The notes: generated by a model not told the origin, from the sequence alone. DNA of 64,000 nt from an uncultured Parasutterella sp. (GCA_900766055.1 CAAFTZ010000002.1:1-64000); one strand, 5' to 3'. Shown: positions 7,545 to 16,190, counted from the first letter of the stretch. A program made the numbers and translations.

Positions 7545-8747
7545 TTAGAGCACTTCTTTAATGGCTTCTGCCGTGTATTTTACGTTGTCTTTGTTCAAAG
7601 AAGCAACACACATACGGCCGCTCTTAACGATGTAGACGCCGAATTCGTCTTTCAGACGCTGAACCTGTTCGGGGTTCAGGCCAGAGAAGGAGAACATGCC
7701 CTTCTGCTGAGTGACAAAGTCAAAGTCTTTCTTGGCGCCGAGTGCTTTGAGCTCGGAAGCCAGATCCTTACGCATCTCTTTGATACGTTCGCGCATTTCG
7801 CCCAAATCTTCATGCCACTGCTTCATGAGTTCAGGATCATTGAGTACCTGAGCAACAATCTTGGCGCCGTGGGCGGGAGGATTGGAGTAGTTGGCACGAA
7901 TCAAAGCTTTCAGTTTGCTCAGGACGCGGGAGGCTTCTTCCTGGTCTTTGCAGACGACGGTCAGTGCACCGATACGTTCGCCGTAAAGAGAGAAGGACTT
8001 GGAGAAAGAGCTGGAGACGAAGAAGGGAATGCCTGCATCAGCAAATTGACGGATGGAGCCGGCATCCTCTTCAAGACCGTCACCGAAGCCCTGGTAAGCA
8101 ATATCGAGGAACGGAATCAGCTTGTTCTTAACGCAGACGTCAACAACCTGGGCCCATTGTTCTTGAGTCAGGTCATAGCCTGTGGGATTGTGGCAGCAGG
8201 CATGCAGAATCACAACGGTGTTTTCTTTCAAACCGCTGAGGCTCTTGAGCATGGCAGGGAAGTCGACGCCGTTGTTTTCTTTGTCATAGTACGGGTATTT
8301 GCCGACCTTGAATCCGGCCTGTTCAAAAATCGCAACGTGGTTCTGCCATGTCGGTGTGCTGACCACGGCTTCCGGATCTTTAAGAATGGCGGCGAGGAAG
8401 TCTGCGCCGACTTTAAGAGCTCCGGTTCCGCCGAGAGATTGAACGGTAACAGCACGCTTTTCTTTGATGATCGGAGAATCGGCACCGAAAATCAGCTTCT
8501 GAACGCCGGCGTTAAAAGCAGGGATACCGGAGATCGGAAGATAAGTATGAGGCTCGCCGGCTTCAAGAATTCTCTTTTCGGCTTCGGCAACGACGCGCAG
8601 CAGAGGCACTTTGCCGTCTTCGGTGCTGTATACGCCGATACTCAGGTTAACTTTCTTGTCGCGAGGATCGGATTTGAAAGCTTCGTTGAGGCCGAGAATG
8701 GGATCGTCGGGGGCTTGTCCGACTACATCAAAAATGGATTTGGACAT
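7545..8747 (-). CDS. tyrB: Aromatic/aspartate aminotransferase (class I, PLP)
   Basis: Pyridoxal-phosphate aminotransferase of the AspC/TyrB group. It exchanges amino groups between aspartate or aromatic amino acids and 2-oxoglutarate in the cytoplasm. At 400 residues the length is typical. The schiff-base lysine lies in SSSFSKSFSLYGERIGAL near residue 250. HACCHNPTGYDLTQEQW near 185 is the cofactor-binding Asn-Pro-Thr-Gly region. Aromatic versus aspartate specificity cannot be settled by eye. The aromatic label follows from related betaproteobacteria, where a tyrB-type gene is divergent from uvrB. Here speF-potE lies between them. Confidence 0.9.
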   Translation of the reverse strand: MSKSIFDVVGQAPDDPILGLNEAFKSDPRDKKVNLSIGVYSTEDGKVPLLRVVAEAEKRILEAGEPHTYLPISGIPAFNAGVQKLIFGADSPIIKEKRAVTVQSLGGTGALKVGADFLAAILKDPEAVVSTPTWQNHVAIFEQAGFKVGKYPYYDKENNGVDFPAMLKSLSGLKENTVVILHACCHNPTGYDLTQEQWAQVVDVCVKNKLIPFLDIAYQGFGDGLEEDAGSIRQFADAGIPFFVSSSFSKSFSLYGERIGALTVVCKDQEEASRVLSKLKALIRANYSNPPAHGAKIVAQVLNDPELMKQWHEDLGEMRERIKEMRKDLASELKALGAKKDFDFVTQQKGMFSFSGLNPEQVQRLKDEFGVYIVKSGRMCVASLNKDNVKYTAEAIKEVL

Positions 8748-8862
8748 GAGATTCTCTAGAGGTGTTAAAAAATGTCAATTACTTAGCCTAATTCAAAATT
8801 GGCGGCAAAATCGTTTTTCTAACGAAATATTTAAACTCCTGAATCTGTGAGACCGCAAATAA

Positions 8863-8890
8863 AAAGGACCGCCGCACCGGGCAGTCCTTT
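8863..8890 (-). terminator. Rho-independent terminator of the speF-potE operon
   Basis: A 7-bp outer stem (AAAGGAC 8863-8869 with GTCCTTT 8884-8890) with a GC-rich interior. On the minus strand it is followed by TTATTTGC. It lies 19 bases past the potE stop. Confidence 0.75.
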
Positions 8891-8909
8891 AACTGAGAGC
8901 AAATTGCTA

Positions 8910-10220
8910 TCAAGCTTCGTTGTTGGCGAATCTAGGTGCAATCAGTCCCCAAAGCGTCCACCCGAGGAATGTGGCTAAAGAGCCGTAGAAAACTTCTGTG
9001 ATTCCGGTAGAGAAGAGTGCGTAGAAGCTGTAGATGGCGCCGATGATTGCAATGACGTTGTAAAGTTTGGCCTTGGAGGGATCCACTTTTGCGACTTTCA
9101 TGATGACGGCAACAGCAGCCATTGACAGCAGATAAGGCATGATATTGGTGACTACGGCGAGGTCTACCAACCGGTTGAATTGTTTGAACAGTTCGGGGCT
9201 AATCGTCATGAAACAAAAGCCGGTTTGAATGGCCGTAATGATGATCATGCCAAGTACCGGAGCTTTCCATTTGTTGACTTTAGCAAAGCACTTCGGGAAG
9301 AAACCGTCGATTGCAGACTGCTGAAATACCTTAGCAATCGTGAACTGCCAACCCAGAGTAGAGCCTGCGCAGGAAAGAACAAGGAGGAAAGTGACGATCT
9401 TGCCGATGGTAGAGTTGAACATCATGGTAAAGGTCAGGCCGAAGGGAGCATTTGATTTAACCAACTCGGCATTCGGAACGATACCCGCGATGATATTGGT
9501 GGAGACAATATAGATAATAGCAACACCAATGGTAGCGGCCAGCACGGCAATAGGAACATTCTTCTCGGGATTGTCAACGGCATCACTGTTGGCACAGGCG
9601 CTCTCAAGTCCCAAGAAGGCCCATAGCGTCATAGAGATTGAAGCCCCGACAGCGGAGAAGAAAGGTTCGTTGTGCGGATTCCAGGCTTCGACATACATCG
9701 TAGGACTGAACCAGAACCAGCCGATAACGGTTAAAAGCAACACGGGAAGGATGACGCACCAAACGGCTAAGGCACTAAATTTTCCGGTGAGCGAGGCCCC
9801 CATAAAGTTTGCGGACGTACAGATCCAAAGTACGACGATCGTAGAAAGGCAAACTTGAACCGGGGTTAGTTCAATTTCCAAAAATTCGGCTCCATAGCCG
9901 ACACAGGTAATCGCGATAGCGATGTTGGCAAAAAGAAGCGAAACACCATAAGTGTAGTTAGCCATGAAGTTGCCGGCTTTGCCGAAGGCATATTCAGAAT
10001 AGCCGCCCATACCCGGACGTTTACTAAACATGCCGCACTTGGCAAAGGCATAGGCTAAACACAAGGAGCCCACGGCAGTGATGAGCCAGGAAAGAATAGA
10101 AATTGTTCCAATTTCAGCCAGTTTGGTCGGCAGCATGACGATGCCGGAGCCCATCATATTAATAGCAGTGAGAAGAGTCAGCTGAGTGACTGACATCTTG
10201 GTACGGTTTTGCTGAGACAT
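8910..10220 (-). CDS. potE: Putrescine:ornithine antiporter PotE
   Basis: Inner-membrane amino acid-polyamine-organocation (APC) family exchanger. It takes in ornithine and exports putrescine, completing an acid-resistance cycle with SpeF. The 436-residue sequence has about 12 membrane segments and is very close to recalled E. coli PotE along its length: NMMGSGIVMLPTKLAE near residues 21-36, FAKCGMFS, NFMANYTYGVSLL and SMTLWAFLGLESACAN. The last contains the Trp and Glu positions known to matter for putrescine recognition in E. coli PotE. It lies 67 bases downstream of speF, with a strong hairpin in the gap. This order and strand match the E. coli operon. Confidence 0.95.
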   Translation of the reverse strand: MSQQNRTKMSVTQLTLLTAINMMGSGIVMLPTKLAEIGTISILSWLITAVGSLCLAYAFAKCGMFSKRPGMGGYSEYAFGKAGNFMANYTYGVSLLFANIAIAITCVGYGAEFLEIELTPVQVCLSTIVVLWICTSANFMGASLTGKFSALAVWCVILPVLLLTVIGWFWFSPTMYVEAWNPHNEPFFSAVGASISMTLWAFLGLESACANSDAVDNPEKNVPIAVLAATIGVAIIYIVSTNIIAGIVPNAELVKSNAPFGLTFTMMFNSTIGKIVTFLLVLSCAGSTLGWQFTIAKVFQQSAIDGFFPKCFAKVNKWKAPVLGMIIITAIQTGFCFMTISPELFKQFNRLVDLAVVTNIMPYLLSMAAVAVIMKVAKVDPSKAKLYNVIAIIGAIYSFYALFSTGITEVFYGSLATFLGWTLWGLIAPRFANNEA

Positions 10221-10256
10221 AAAAATATCCTCAAGTATGTTCTGTGTAGAGAGGCA

Positions 10257-10280
10257 GCGCGGAAGCGCGAACTTCCGCGC
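10257..10280 (-). other. Intercistronic hairpin between speF and potE
   Basis: A perfect 9-bp GC-rich stem (10257-10265 with 10272-10280, core GCGCGGAAG) with a 6-base loop, 7 bases after the speF stop. There is no U-run, so it is more likely to protect the speF 3' end or mark a processing point than to end transcription. Confidence 0.55.
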
Positions 10281-10287
10281 ACGCGGC

Positions 10288-12483
10288 TTATTTACCTTTA
10301 GCAGTCAGACGTTCGACAGCATCTTCTTTTAGTACATAGCAGTAAACTTGTTTACCGCCCCTGCCGTTGTCTTCGACATAAACACCTTGAAGTTCGGGTG
10401 CAAATCCAGGCATCCGTCCCATGGCTTCCTGCCAAGCTAAGAAATACTTGAGCACGGGCCCGCCCCAAACTTCACCCGGGAAGCAGCACAAGACTCCCGG
10501 TGGGTAGGGCAGAGCGCCTTCAGCAGCAACTCTTCCTTCTGCATCTTCCAGACGGACGAGCTCGGCTTGGCCGCGCAGGAATGCAAAGTGGGCTTCTTGA
10601 GGATTAATGACGCTCTTGGGCATGAATTCGGTGCGGAACATTTCCTTTTGAATCTCTTTAATATTCCGCTCCTTGTAGAAGTCATGCATTTCTTGGCAGA
10701 GCTGACGGATGGAATAGTTGCGGTAGCGAGATTCGTAAGCTTTGTAAAGATTGGGCAGCACCTCTTCTAAGGGAGCGTCATCATCGAGGTATTTTTCAAA
10801 GCGAGCGATCTGGCTAACCAGGTGATCCATTTTTTCTTTATTTTCTGCGGGAGTCATGAGGAAAAGAATGGAATTGAGGTCGTTCTTTTCGGGGATGATG
10901 CCGTTATCGCGCAAGTAATTAGCCAAAATCGTTGCCGGAACGCCAAAATCTTCGTATTCGCCGGTCTCAACATTGATGCCCGGAGTCGTCAGCATAAATT
11001 TGCAGGGATCTACAAAATATTGGTTCTCCCCATACCCTTCGAAAGAATGCCATTTCTGACCCGGAACAAATTTGAAGAATTCCAGGTCTTGGGCAATCAA
11101 ATCTGTTGGGTAAGATTTCCAATCGGAGCCGCGAACTTTAGAAGGAATAAACGGTTTGATGTAGTGACAGGTTTCAAGCAGTAATTTGCGAGCATCAATA
11201 ACTGTCTTAACGCAGTCAGCCCAAAGTCTCCTGCCGGCTTCTCCTTCTTGGATTTTTGCGTTGACGTCCAAGGATGCAAACAGCGGGTAGAACGGACTGG
11301 TTGATGCATGCATCATGAAGGCGTTATTCAACACTTTGTGAGGAATATAACGGTCTTGTCCCTTAATGTGAGAGTCTTTTTTGTGAATTTGTGAAGTCTG
11401 AGAAAAACCTGCTTGCTGCTTATGAACGGACTGAGTGACGAAGATGCCGGGGTCTTCCGGTCCTAACTCGAGAAGAAGCGGGGAACAGTCACGCATCATT
11501 GGAATGAATTGTTCGTAGCCTACCCATGCGGAGTCGAAGAGGATGTAATCACAAAGGTGACCGATTTTGTCCACAACTTGTCGAGCGTTATAAATCGTGC
11601 CGTCATAAGTGCCGAGTTGGATGACTGCAAGACGGAAGGGACGCTTGGCATCCGCTTTTTCAGGACATTTTTCTCTAACTAGGCTGCGGAGATACTCTTC
11701 GTCAAAACATTTTTCGTCAATGCCGCCGATAAATCCGAAGGGGTTGCGGGCAGTTTCAAGATAAATCGGAGTAGCGCCGGCTTGCAACAGAGCTCCGTGG
11801 TTAATTGACTTGTGGTTATTTCGATCATACAAAACCAAGTCACCGGGAGTTAAAGCCGCATTTAATACAACTTTGTTAGAGGCGGAGGTTCCGTTCAAAA
11901 CGAAATAAGTCTTATCGGCATTGAATACCTTAGCGGCAGCTTTTTGAGCGGTTAGCGGTGCACCTTCATGAATTAAAAGGTCGCCCATCGCAACGTCAGC
12001 ATTGCAAAGGTCAGAGCGGAAAAGCTCTTCACCGAAAAAGTCATAGAATGCGCGGCCGGCCGGATGGCGGCGGAAGTATGCGCCTCCCTGATGTCCCGGG
12101 CAGTCAAACTGGGACTTTCCTTTGTATACGTATTGGGCGAGGGCACCGAAGAAAGGAGGAAGGAGCTTGTCTTCGTAGCGTTTGGCAGCTTCATCGATTT
12201 GACGGCCGAAAAGACGTCTGTCTGTGAGGTCATCGTTGATCACACCGACCACGTGACCGACGAGTTCTTCAGGAGTGGTGTCTTCATCGCGGAGATAAAG
12301 AAAAACGGGGATTTCCAAGGCGGTGGCATTAACCTTGTTTAATCCGCCTTTCCGATAGTCTTCAATGTCGATAACAACAGCGGAGACTTCAGTAAAGTCA
12401 GCATTTGAGAGGCAAACGACTTCACGTTCAACCTGAAGTTTATCTTTTAGTAGTGCAGAAGCTGCGACTTTAAGTTTTTGCAT
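10288..12483 (-). CDS. speF: Inducible ornithine decarboxylase SpeF
   Basis: PLP-dependent cytoplasmic enzyme that decarboxylates ornithine to putrescine. The 731 residues match the large bacterial Orn/Lys/Arg decarboxylase family. The order is an N-terminal wing domain (~1-105), the PLP core with FDCPGHQGG near 127, RSDLCNADVAMGDLL near 157, the SVHKQQAGFSQTSQIHKKD lysine segment near 350, and a C-terminal domain. Recalled E. coli SpeF is nearly identical across long stretches of the core, which is unusually close for a betaproteobacterial chromosome. GGAGG lies 9 bases before the ATG, right after a leader hairpin. A SpeFL-like leader ORF lies upstream. Confidence 0.96.
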   Translation of the reverse strand: MQKLKVAASALLKDKLQVEREVVCLSNADFTEVSAVVIDIEDYRKGGLNKVNATALEIPVFLYLRDEDTTPEELVGHVVGVINDDLTDRRLFGRQIDEAAKRYEDKLLPPFFGALAQYVYKGKSQFDCPGHQGGAYFRRHPAGRAFYDFFGEELFRSDLCNADVAMGDLLIHEGAPLTAQKAAAKVFNADKTYFVLNGTSASNKVVLNAALTPGDLVLYDRNNHKSINHGALLQAGATPIYLETARNPFGFIGGIDEKCFDEEYLRSLVREKCPEKADAKRPFRLAVIQLGTYDGTIYNARQVVDKIGHLCDYILFDSAWVGYEQFIPMMRDCSPLLLELGPEDPGIFVTQSVHKQQAGFSQTSQIHKKDSHIKGQDRYIPHKVLNNAFMMHASTSPFYPLFASLDVNAKIQEGEAGRRLWADCVKTVIDARKLLLETCHYIKPFIPSKVRGSDWKSYPTDLIAQDLEFFKFVPGQKWHSFEGYGENQYFVDPCKFMLTTPGINVETGEYEDFGVPATILANYLRDNGIIPEKNDLNSILFLMTPAENKEKMDHLVSQIARFEKYLDDDAPLEEVLPNLYKAYESRYRNYSIRQLCQEMHDFYKERNIKEIQKEMFRTEFMPKSVINPQEAHFAFLRGQAELVRLEDAEGRVAAEGALPYPPGVLCCFPGEVWGGPVLKYFLAWQEAMGRMPGFAPELQGVYVEDNGRGGKQVYCYVLKEDAVERLTAKGK

Positions 12484-12496
12484 AATAATAGTCCTC

Positions 12497-12526
12497 CGGA
12501 TTTATTTAATAAGGTGAATAAATCCG
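12497..12526 (-). promoter_or_regulatory. Leader hairpin abutting the speF ribosome binding site
   Basis: A perfect 10-bp stem (12526-12517 with 12506-12497 on the minus strand, CGGATTTATT with AATAAATCCG) and a 10-base loop. Its last base is the first G of the speF GGAGG. It could adjust access to the ribosome binding site or just insulate it. Confidence 0.5.
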
Positions 12527-12675
12527 CAACATAATTAAATGAATTGTGGGTTGGCTTTTCTCGGCAATAAAACCCCCTGAACAAGCGCTAAAAAGGCTTG
12601 AGCACTGAGAGACTTCGCGGAAGAAATTTAGAGAAAAGCAATTCGAGCCGAACCGATAAAGAATCGGCCGGAGGA

Positions 12676-12801
12676 CTAGATGTCGGATTCGGAGAGGAAC
12701 TTATTGAAGGAGAAGCAATCACGCATCGTAAACCGCGTGAGGTGTAACGTGCGGCGCATGCCTATATTGAATAGGCACTTGCCAATGTTAAATATACACA
12801 T
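12676..12801 (-). CDS. speFL: SpeFL-like ornithine-responsive leader peptide upstream of speF
   Basis: Short ORF on the speF strand ending 192 bases before speF. From the first ATG (12801) it has 41 residues. An inner ATG (12759) gives 27. From the inner Met the peptide reads MRRTLHLTRFTMRDCFSF, then NKFLSESDI. Aligned without gaps to recalled E. coli SpeFL, it keeps the Arg-Arg-Thr-x-His of the sensor motif, a Phe four residues on, the Arg of HR, and three of the downstream aromatic positions (FxF...F). E. coli SpeFL stalls the ribosome when ornithine is bound and thereby switches on speF. The second half of the ORF is C-rich and G-poor, as expected for a Rho site. Start choice is uncertain: GGGA lies 8 bases before 12801, and the inner ATG has AGG only one base away. 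Confidence 0.7.
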   Translation of the reverse strand: MCIFNIGKCLFNIGMRRTLHLTRFTMRDCFSFNKFLSESDI

Positions 12802-12820
12802 AGCAGTAATCCCAATTGTC

Positions 12821-12842
12821 ATGTCTGTCAAACAACAGACAT
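12821..12842. promoter_or_regulatory. Perfect inverted repeat at the likely speF transcription start
   Basis: ATGTCTGT (12821-12828), 6 bases, ACAGACAT (12835-12842). It lies between the putative -10 and the leader ORF, so it is either an operator for a dimeric regulator or a 5' hairpin of the leader RNA. Confidence 0.5.
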
Positions 12843-12846
12843 AAGC

Positions 12847-12875
12847 ATTCTGACAGTAAAATTTCTAGAAGTCAA
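12847..12875 (-). promoter_or_regulatory. Putative promoter of the speFL-speF-potE operon
   Basis: On the minus strand TTGACT (12875-12870), 17 bases, CAGAAT (12852-12847). Transcription would begin near 12840, inside the inverted repeat and about 40 bases before the leader ATG. Confidence 0.45.
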
Positions 12876-13406
12876 TAGATTGTTACGAAATTTAGAGAAG
12901 ATGAAAATTCTTATAAATTAGCTAGTTAGCAAAAAATAAACTCAAAATGGGATTCTATAATTAGAGGGGTTGACGATAATGGTTGATAAATATTAAACAA
13001 AGATTAAATTTGGAATAGAGAGGATTTTTTAAGGATATATCCTTCTAGAAAGTTAAGGAGTTGTTTCAGACCGATGTTTTACTTTTTCCGAAAACGAACC
13101 TCATCAGCTTATGTAATGTGCTAACTTTTATTCTATTCCGAGAGCGTCCAGCCAAGGGTGATTTTATAAATTTGAATTATTGATATTTAAATCACCCTGC
13201 GTGCTTAAGAAAAATAAGGTGCCGAAGCTTAATTGAGGGGGGTTGGTTTGAAAGTGAACTGAGAATGGATGTGTCCTTAGAACTCATCTAAAGCAGAGAA
13301 GACTGACGTCGAGGTAATCTGACCAGATCGGATGATCGGAAAACCGATGTCTTAGGATTCGTTCTAAACTTTTCAAATTCAAAGGATTCTTTAGGCAGAC
13401 ACCACC
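12876..13406. other. AT-rich gap between the speF promoter and uvrB
   Basis: About 530 bases without a credible ORF, visibly richer in A and T than its surroundings up to about 13200. It should hold the uvrB promoter. I searched for a LexA box (CTGT-N8-ACAG) before uvrB and found none. Confidence 0.5.
13155..13198. repeat. Inverted repeat in the AT-rich gap
   Basis: AGGGTGATTT (13155-13164) and AAATCACCCT (13189-13198) are perfect 10-bp arms around 24 AT-rich bases. There is no T-run. It could be an operator, a cruciform or an old terminator. Confidence 0.45.
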
Positions 13407-15461
13407 TTGAAAATCATCAGATTCCCCAATTCTCCGTTTGAACTGCATCAGCCATTTGAGGCGGCCGGAGATCAGCCTCAGGCAATCAAAGAACTCGTCG
13501 AAGGTATTGAGGACGGCCTGACGGCCCAGACGCTGCTTGGCGTGACGGGCAGCGGCAAAACCTACACCATGGCGAACGTTATCGCCCGAACCGGGCTGCC
13601 GACGCTCATCATGGCGCCGAATAAAACCCTTGCCGCTCAGCTCTACGCGGAAATGAGGGACTTTTTCCCAAACAACGCGGTGGAGTATTTCGTCAGTTAC
13701 TACGACTACTATCAGCCCGAAGCTTACGTCCCTCAGCGGGATCTGTTTATTGAAAAAGATTCTGCCATCAATGAACACATCGAGCAGATGCGTCTGTCGG
13801 CTTCAAAGAGCGTGCTCGAACGCCGTGATGTGATCATTGTCGCGACCGTGTCTGCCATCTACGGTATCGGTAAGCCGGAGTCCTATACCGAGATGCGTCT
13901 TATCCTGAAAGTCGGTGACAAGATTGAACAGCGCGACTTGATCTCGCACTTGGTCCGCATCCAGTACGAACGCAACGACATGGAATTTACGCGAGGTAAG
14001 TTCCGCGTCCGCGGTGACACGATTGACGTGTTTCCGGCCGAACACTCGGAAATGGCACTCCGTATCGAACTCTTCGATGACGAAATCGAAGCAATGTATT
14101 TCTTCGATCCGCTGACCGGTAAAACACGCCAGAAGGTAGACCGCTTCGCGATCTATCCGACGTCTAACTATGTCACGCCGAGAAACGATATTCTCCGAGC
14201 GATTGAAGCTATCAAGGATGAGCTCAGAGACCAGGAGGCAAAATTCATCGAGAGCGGCAGGCTGCTTGAGGCGCAGCGCATCCGCGAAAGAACGCTCTTT
14301 GACTTAGAAATGCTCCACGAAGTGGGCTTCTGCAAAGGCATTGAGAACTACAGCCGCCACTTGGCCGGTGGTCTGCCCGGAGAGCCGCCTCCTACCTTGA
14401 TCGACTATCTGCCGAAAGATGCGCTGATGTTCTTCGACGAATCTCACGTTCTGTTAGGTCAGATCGGCGGTATGTACCGCGGCGACAGTGCCAGAAAAGA
14501 AACCCTCGTCACCTACGGCTTCCGTCTTCCGAGCGCTAAAGACAATCGTCCGCTTCGTTTTGACGAATTCGAAAGCAAGATGCGCCGAGCGATCTTTGTC
14601 TCGGCCACTCCTGCAGACTACGAGCTGAATCATTCTTCTCAGATCGTGGAGCAGGTGGTGCGCCCGACCGGCCTCGTGGACCCGGAAGTAGAAGTACGCC
14701 CGGCTACGACCCAGGTTGACGATGTGCTCGGCGAAATCAAAGAAAGAATTCCGAAGGGCCAGCGCATTCTGATTACAACGCTGACCAAGCGCATGGCAGA
14801 AGACTTAACCGACTTCCTGCAGGACAACGATATCAAGGTTCGTTACCTGCACTCGGACATCGATACGGTGGAACGCGTAGAAATTATTCGAGACCTTCGT
14901 GCCGGTGTCTTCGATGTTCTGATCGGCATTAACTTACTGAGAGAAGGCTTGGATATTCCGGAAGTGGCACTGGTCGCGATCTTAGATGCTGATAAGGAAG
15001 GCTTCCTGCGAAGCGAACGTTCTCTCATTCAGACGATCGGCCGTGCCGCGCGAAACGTTGAAGGCAAAGCCATTCTATACGCTGATACGATTACGGACTC
15101 CATGCGCCGAGCGATGGACGAAACGGCTCGACGCAGAGAAAAGCAGACTGCTTACAACGTGGCGCATAACATCACGCCGAAGAGCGTCAAGAAAGAAATC
15201 CGTGACATTATTGACGGTGTCTACAAGAGCGATAACCTCGAAAATGAATTCGGACTGGTGGACGGTCAGGATTACGAAAAAATGGGTCCGAAGGAACTGG
15301 CACGCGAAATCAAACGGCTCGAAAACGAAATGTTTGAGCATGCTAAGAATCTCGAATTCGAAAAAGCCTCGGAAGTCCGTGATAAATTGGCTTCAATTCG
15401 TAAACAAGTTTTCGGCGCAACGCCCGGAAAAGATGAGGAAGGCGCAAAAGAGAACGTATAG
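13407..15461 (+). CDS. uvrB: UvrABC excinuclease subunit B
   Basis: DNA damage-verifying helicase of nucleotide excision repair. UvrA loads it, and it recruits UvrC. The 684-residue protein has a Walker A GVTGSGKT at residues 45-52, the beta-hairpin region [20 protein letters not shown] near 98-118 that clamps DNA, the FFDESHV helicase motif near 345, helicase motifs V-VI ([19 protein letters not shown]), and a C-terminal UVR motif [13 protein letters not shown] that contacts UvrC. The start is a TTG at 13407. An in-frame stop lies just upstream and no ATG is near. No SOS box is visible. Confidence 0.97.
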   Translation: MKIIRFPNSPFELHQPFEAAGDQPQAIKELVEGIEDGLTAQTLLGVTGSGKTYTMANVIARTGLPTLIMAPNKTLAAQLYAEMRDFFPNNAVEYFVSYYDYYQPEAYVPQRDLFIEKDSAINEHIEQMRLSASKSVLERRDVIIVATVSAIYGIGKPESYTEMRLILKVGDKIEQRDLISHLVRIQYERNDMEFTRGKFRVRGDTIDVFPAEHSEMALRIELFDDEIEAMYFFDPLTGKTRQKVDRFAIYPTSNYVTPRNDILRAIEAIKDELRDQEAKFIESGRLLEAQRIRERTLFDLEMLHEVGFCKGIENYSRHLAGGLPGEPPPTLIDYLPKDALMFFDESHVLLGQIGGMYRGDSARKETLVTYGFRLPSAKDNRPLRFDEFESKMRRAIFVSATPADYELNHSSQIVEQVVRPTGLVDPEVEVRPATTQVDDVLGEIKERIPKGQRILITTLTKRMAEDLTDFLQDNDIKVRYLHSDIDTVERVEIIRDLRAGVFDVLIGINLLREGLDIPEVALVAILDADKEGFLRSERSLIQTIGRAARNVEGKAILYADTITDSMRRAMDETARRREKQTAYNVAHNITPKSVKKEIRDIIDGVYKSDNLENEFGLVDGQDYEKMGPKELAREIKRLENEMFEHAKNLEFEKASEVRDKLASIRKQVFGATPGKDEEGAKENV

Positions 15462-15475
15462 GTGCTCATTTTGAG

Positions 15476-15504
15476 TTGAATTGTTAGTAATTACCCTATA
15501 CATT
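15476..15504 (+). promoter_or_regulatory. Possible promoter for the phosphatase gene
   Basis: TTGAAT (15476-15481), 17 bases, TACATT (15499-15504), about 100 bases before the ATG. The -10 is weak. Confidence 0.3.
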
Positions 15505-15604
15505 TTTGCAAAAAGCGTTTGGGGCTCGTAAGCTATTGCAACCTGCCTGCGGTGTACGCGAGAGAGGTGTGATTAATTCGGCAATTAAGAAGAATGCAAA
15601 AAAC

Positions 15605-16102
15605 ATGGTAAAAGTTTTATTTGTGTGCATGGGGAACATTTGTCGTTCCCCTACGGCTGAAGCAGTTTTTAAGAAAATGGTGAAGGAAGCCGGACTGACT
15701 GACAAAGTAATCGTGGATTCTGCCGGTACACATGGTTATCACGTCGGAGAGGCGCCGGACGTGCGCGCTCAGATTGCAGGCCGTAAGCGCGGATATGACT
15801 TATCCGAACTTAGGGCTCGTCAGATTACATCCGACGACTTTAGAGAGTGCGACTTCATTTTGGCGATGGACTGGGAAAATCTGACCGCCATGCAGCAGAT
15901 CTGCCCTCCGATGTACAAACACAAGCTGGCGCTCCTGATGCGCTACGCAACCGAATATGACACAGCCGTGGTGCCTGATCCGTATTACGGCGGCAACGAA
16001 GGCTTCAACACGGTGCTTGATTACTGTGAGGACGCCTGCGAAGGCCTGCTTGAAGTTGTTAAGAAACGCGCTTCCGTCTACATTCCCGGCTCAGCTTTGT
16101 AG
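15605..16102 (+). CDS. Low-molecular-weight protein-tyrosine phosphatase
   Basis: A 165-residue cytoplasmic phosphatase of the LMW-PTP (Wzb/Etp/arsenate reductase-like) fold. The catalytic P-loop CMGNICRS is at residues 8-15 with Cys8 and Arg14. The general-acid Asp lies in VPDPYYGG near residue 120. The ATG at 15605 puts the P-loop at the usual distance from the N-terminus. The frame stays open 33 codons further up but without homology. There is no capsule kinase gene nearby. In betaproteobacteria this gene commonly precedes iscR, as here. A terminator separates it from iscR. Confidence 0.93.
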   Translation: MVKVLFVCMGNICRSPTAEAVFKKMVKEAGLTDKVIVDSAGTHGYHVGEAPDVRAQIAGRKRGYDLSELRARQITSDDFRECDFILAMDWENLTAMQQICPPMYKHKLALLMRYATEYDTAVVPDPYYGGNEGFNTVLDYCEDACEGLLEVVKKRASVYIPGSAL

Positions 16103-16127
16103 CCGCTGAAAATTCATTTTCCTTCTT

Positions 16128-16149
16128 AGCCCTCTTTGGAGGGCTTTTT
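16128..16149 (+). terminator. Rho-independent terminator of the phosphatase gene
   Basis: GCCCTC (16129-16134), loop TTTG, GAGGGC (16139-16144), then TTTTTC. It lies 26 bases past the stop and insulates iscR. Confidence 0.9.
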
Positions 16150-16152
16150 CAA

Positions 16153-16173
16153 TTCCGACTATTGCGCTCGGAA
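16153..16173. promoter_or_regulatory. Upstream IscR-type operator overlapping the iscR -35
   Basis: TTCCGACTA-TTGCGC-TCGGAA: 6-bp arms TTCCGA/TCGGAA with a 9-base spacer. The left half CCGACTA matches the YYGACTR half-site known for E. coli IscR type 1 sites. It covers the -35 hexamer. Confidence 0.7.
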
Positions 16174-16190
16174 ATAAAACGGTCTATTAT
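16162..16190 (+). promoter_or_regulatory. Promoter of the isc operon
   Basis: TTGCGC (16162-16167), exactly 17 bases, TATTAT (16185-16190). Both IscR-type operators touch it: one spans the -35, and the other starts directly after the -10 and covers the expected start site. Confidence 0.75.

Noticed and set aside
7812..8759. Plus-strand frame of 315 codons opposite the aminotransferase
   Set aside because: Antisense shadow. The minus-strand gene has clear PLP motifs over the same bases.
13207..13406. LexA (SOS) box before uvrB
   Set aside because: No CTGT-N8-ACAG or near variant was found by reading both strands.
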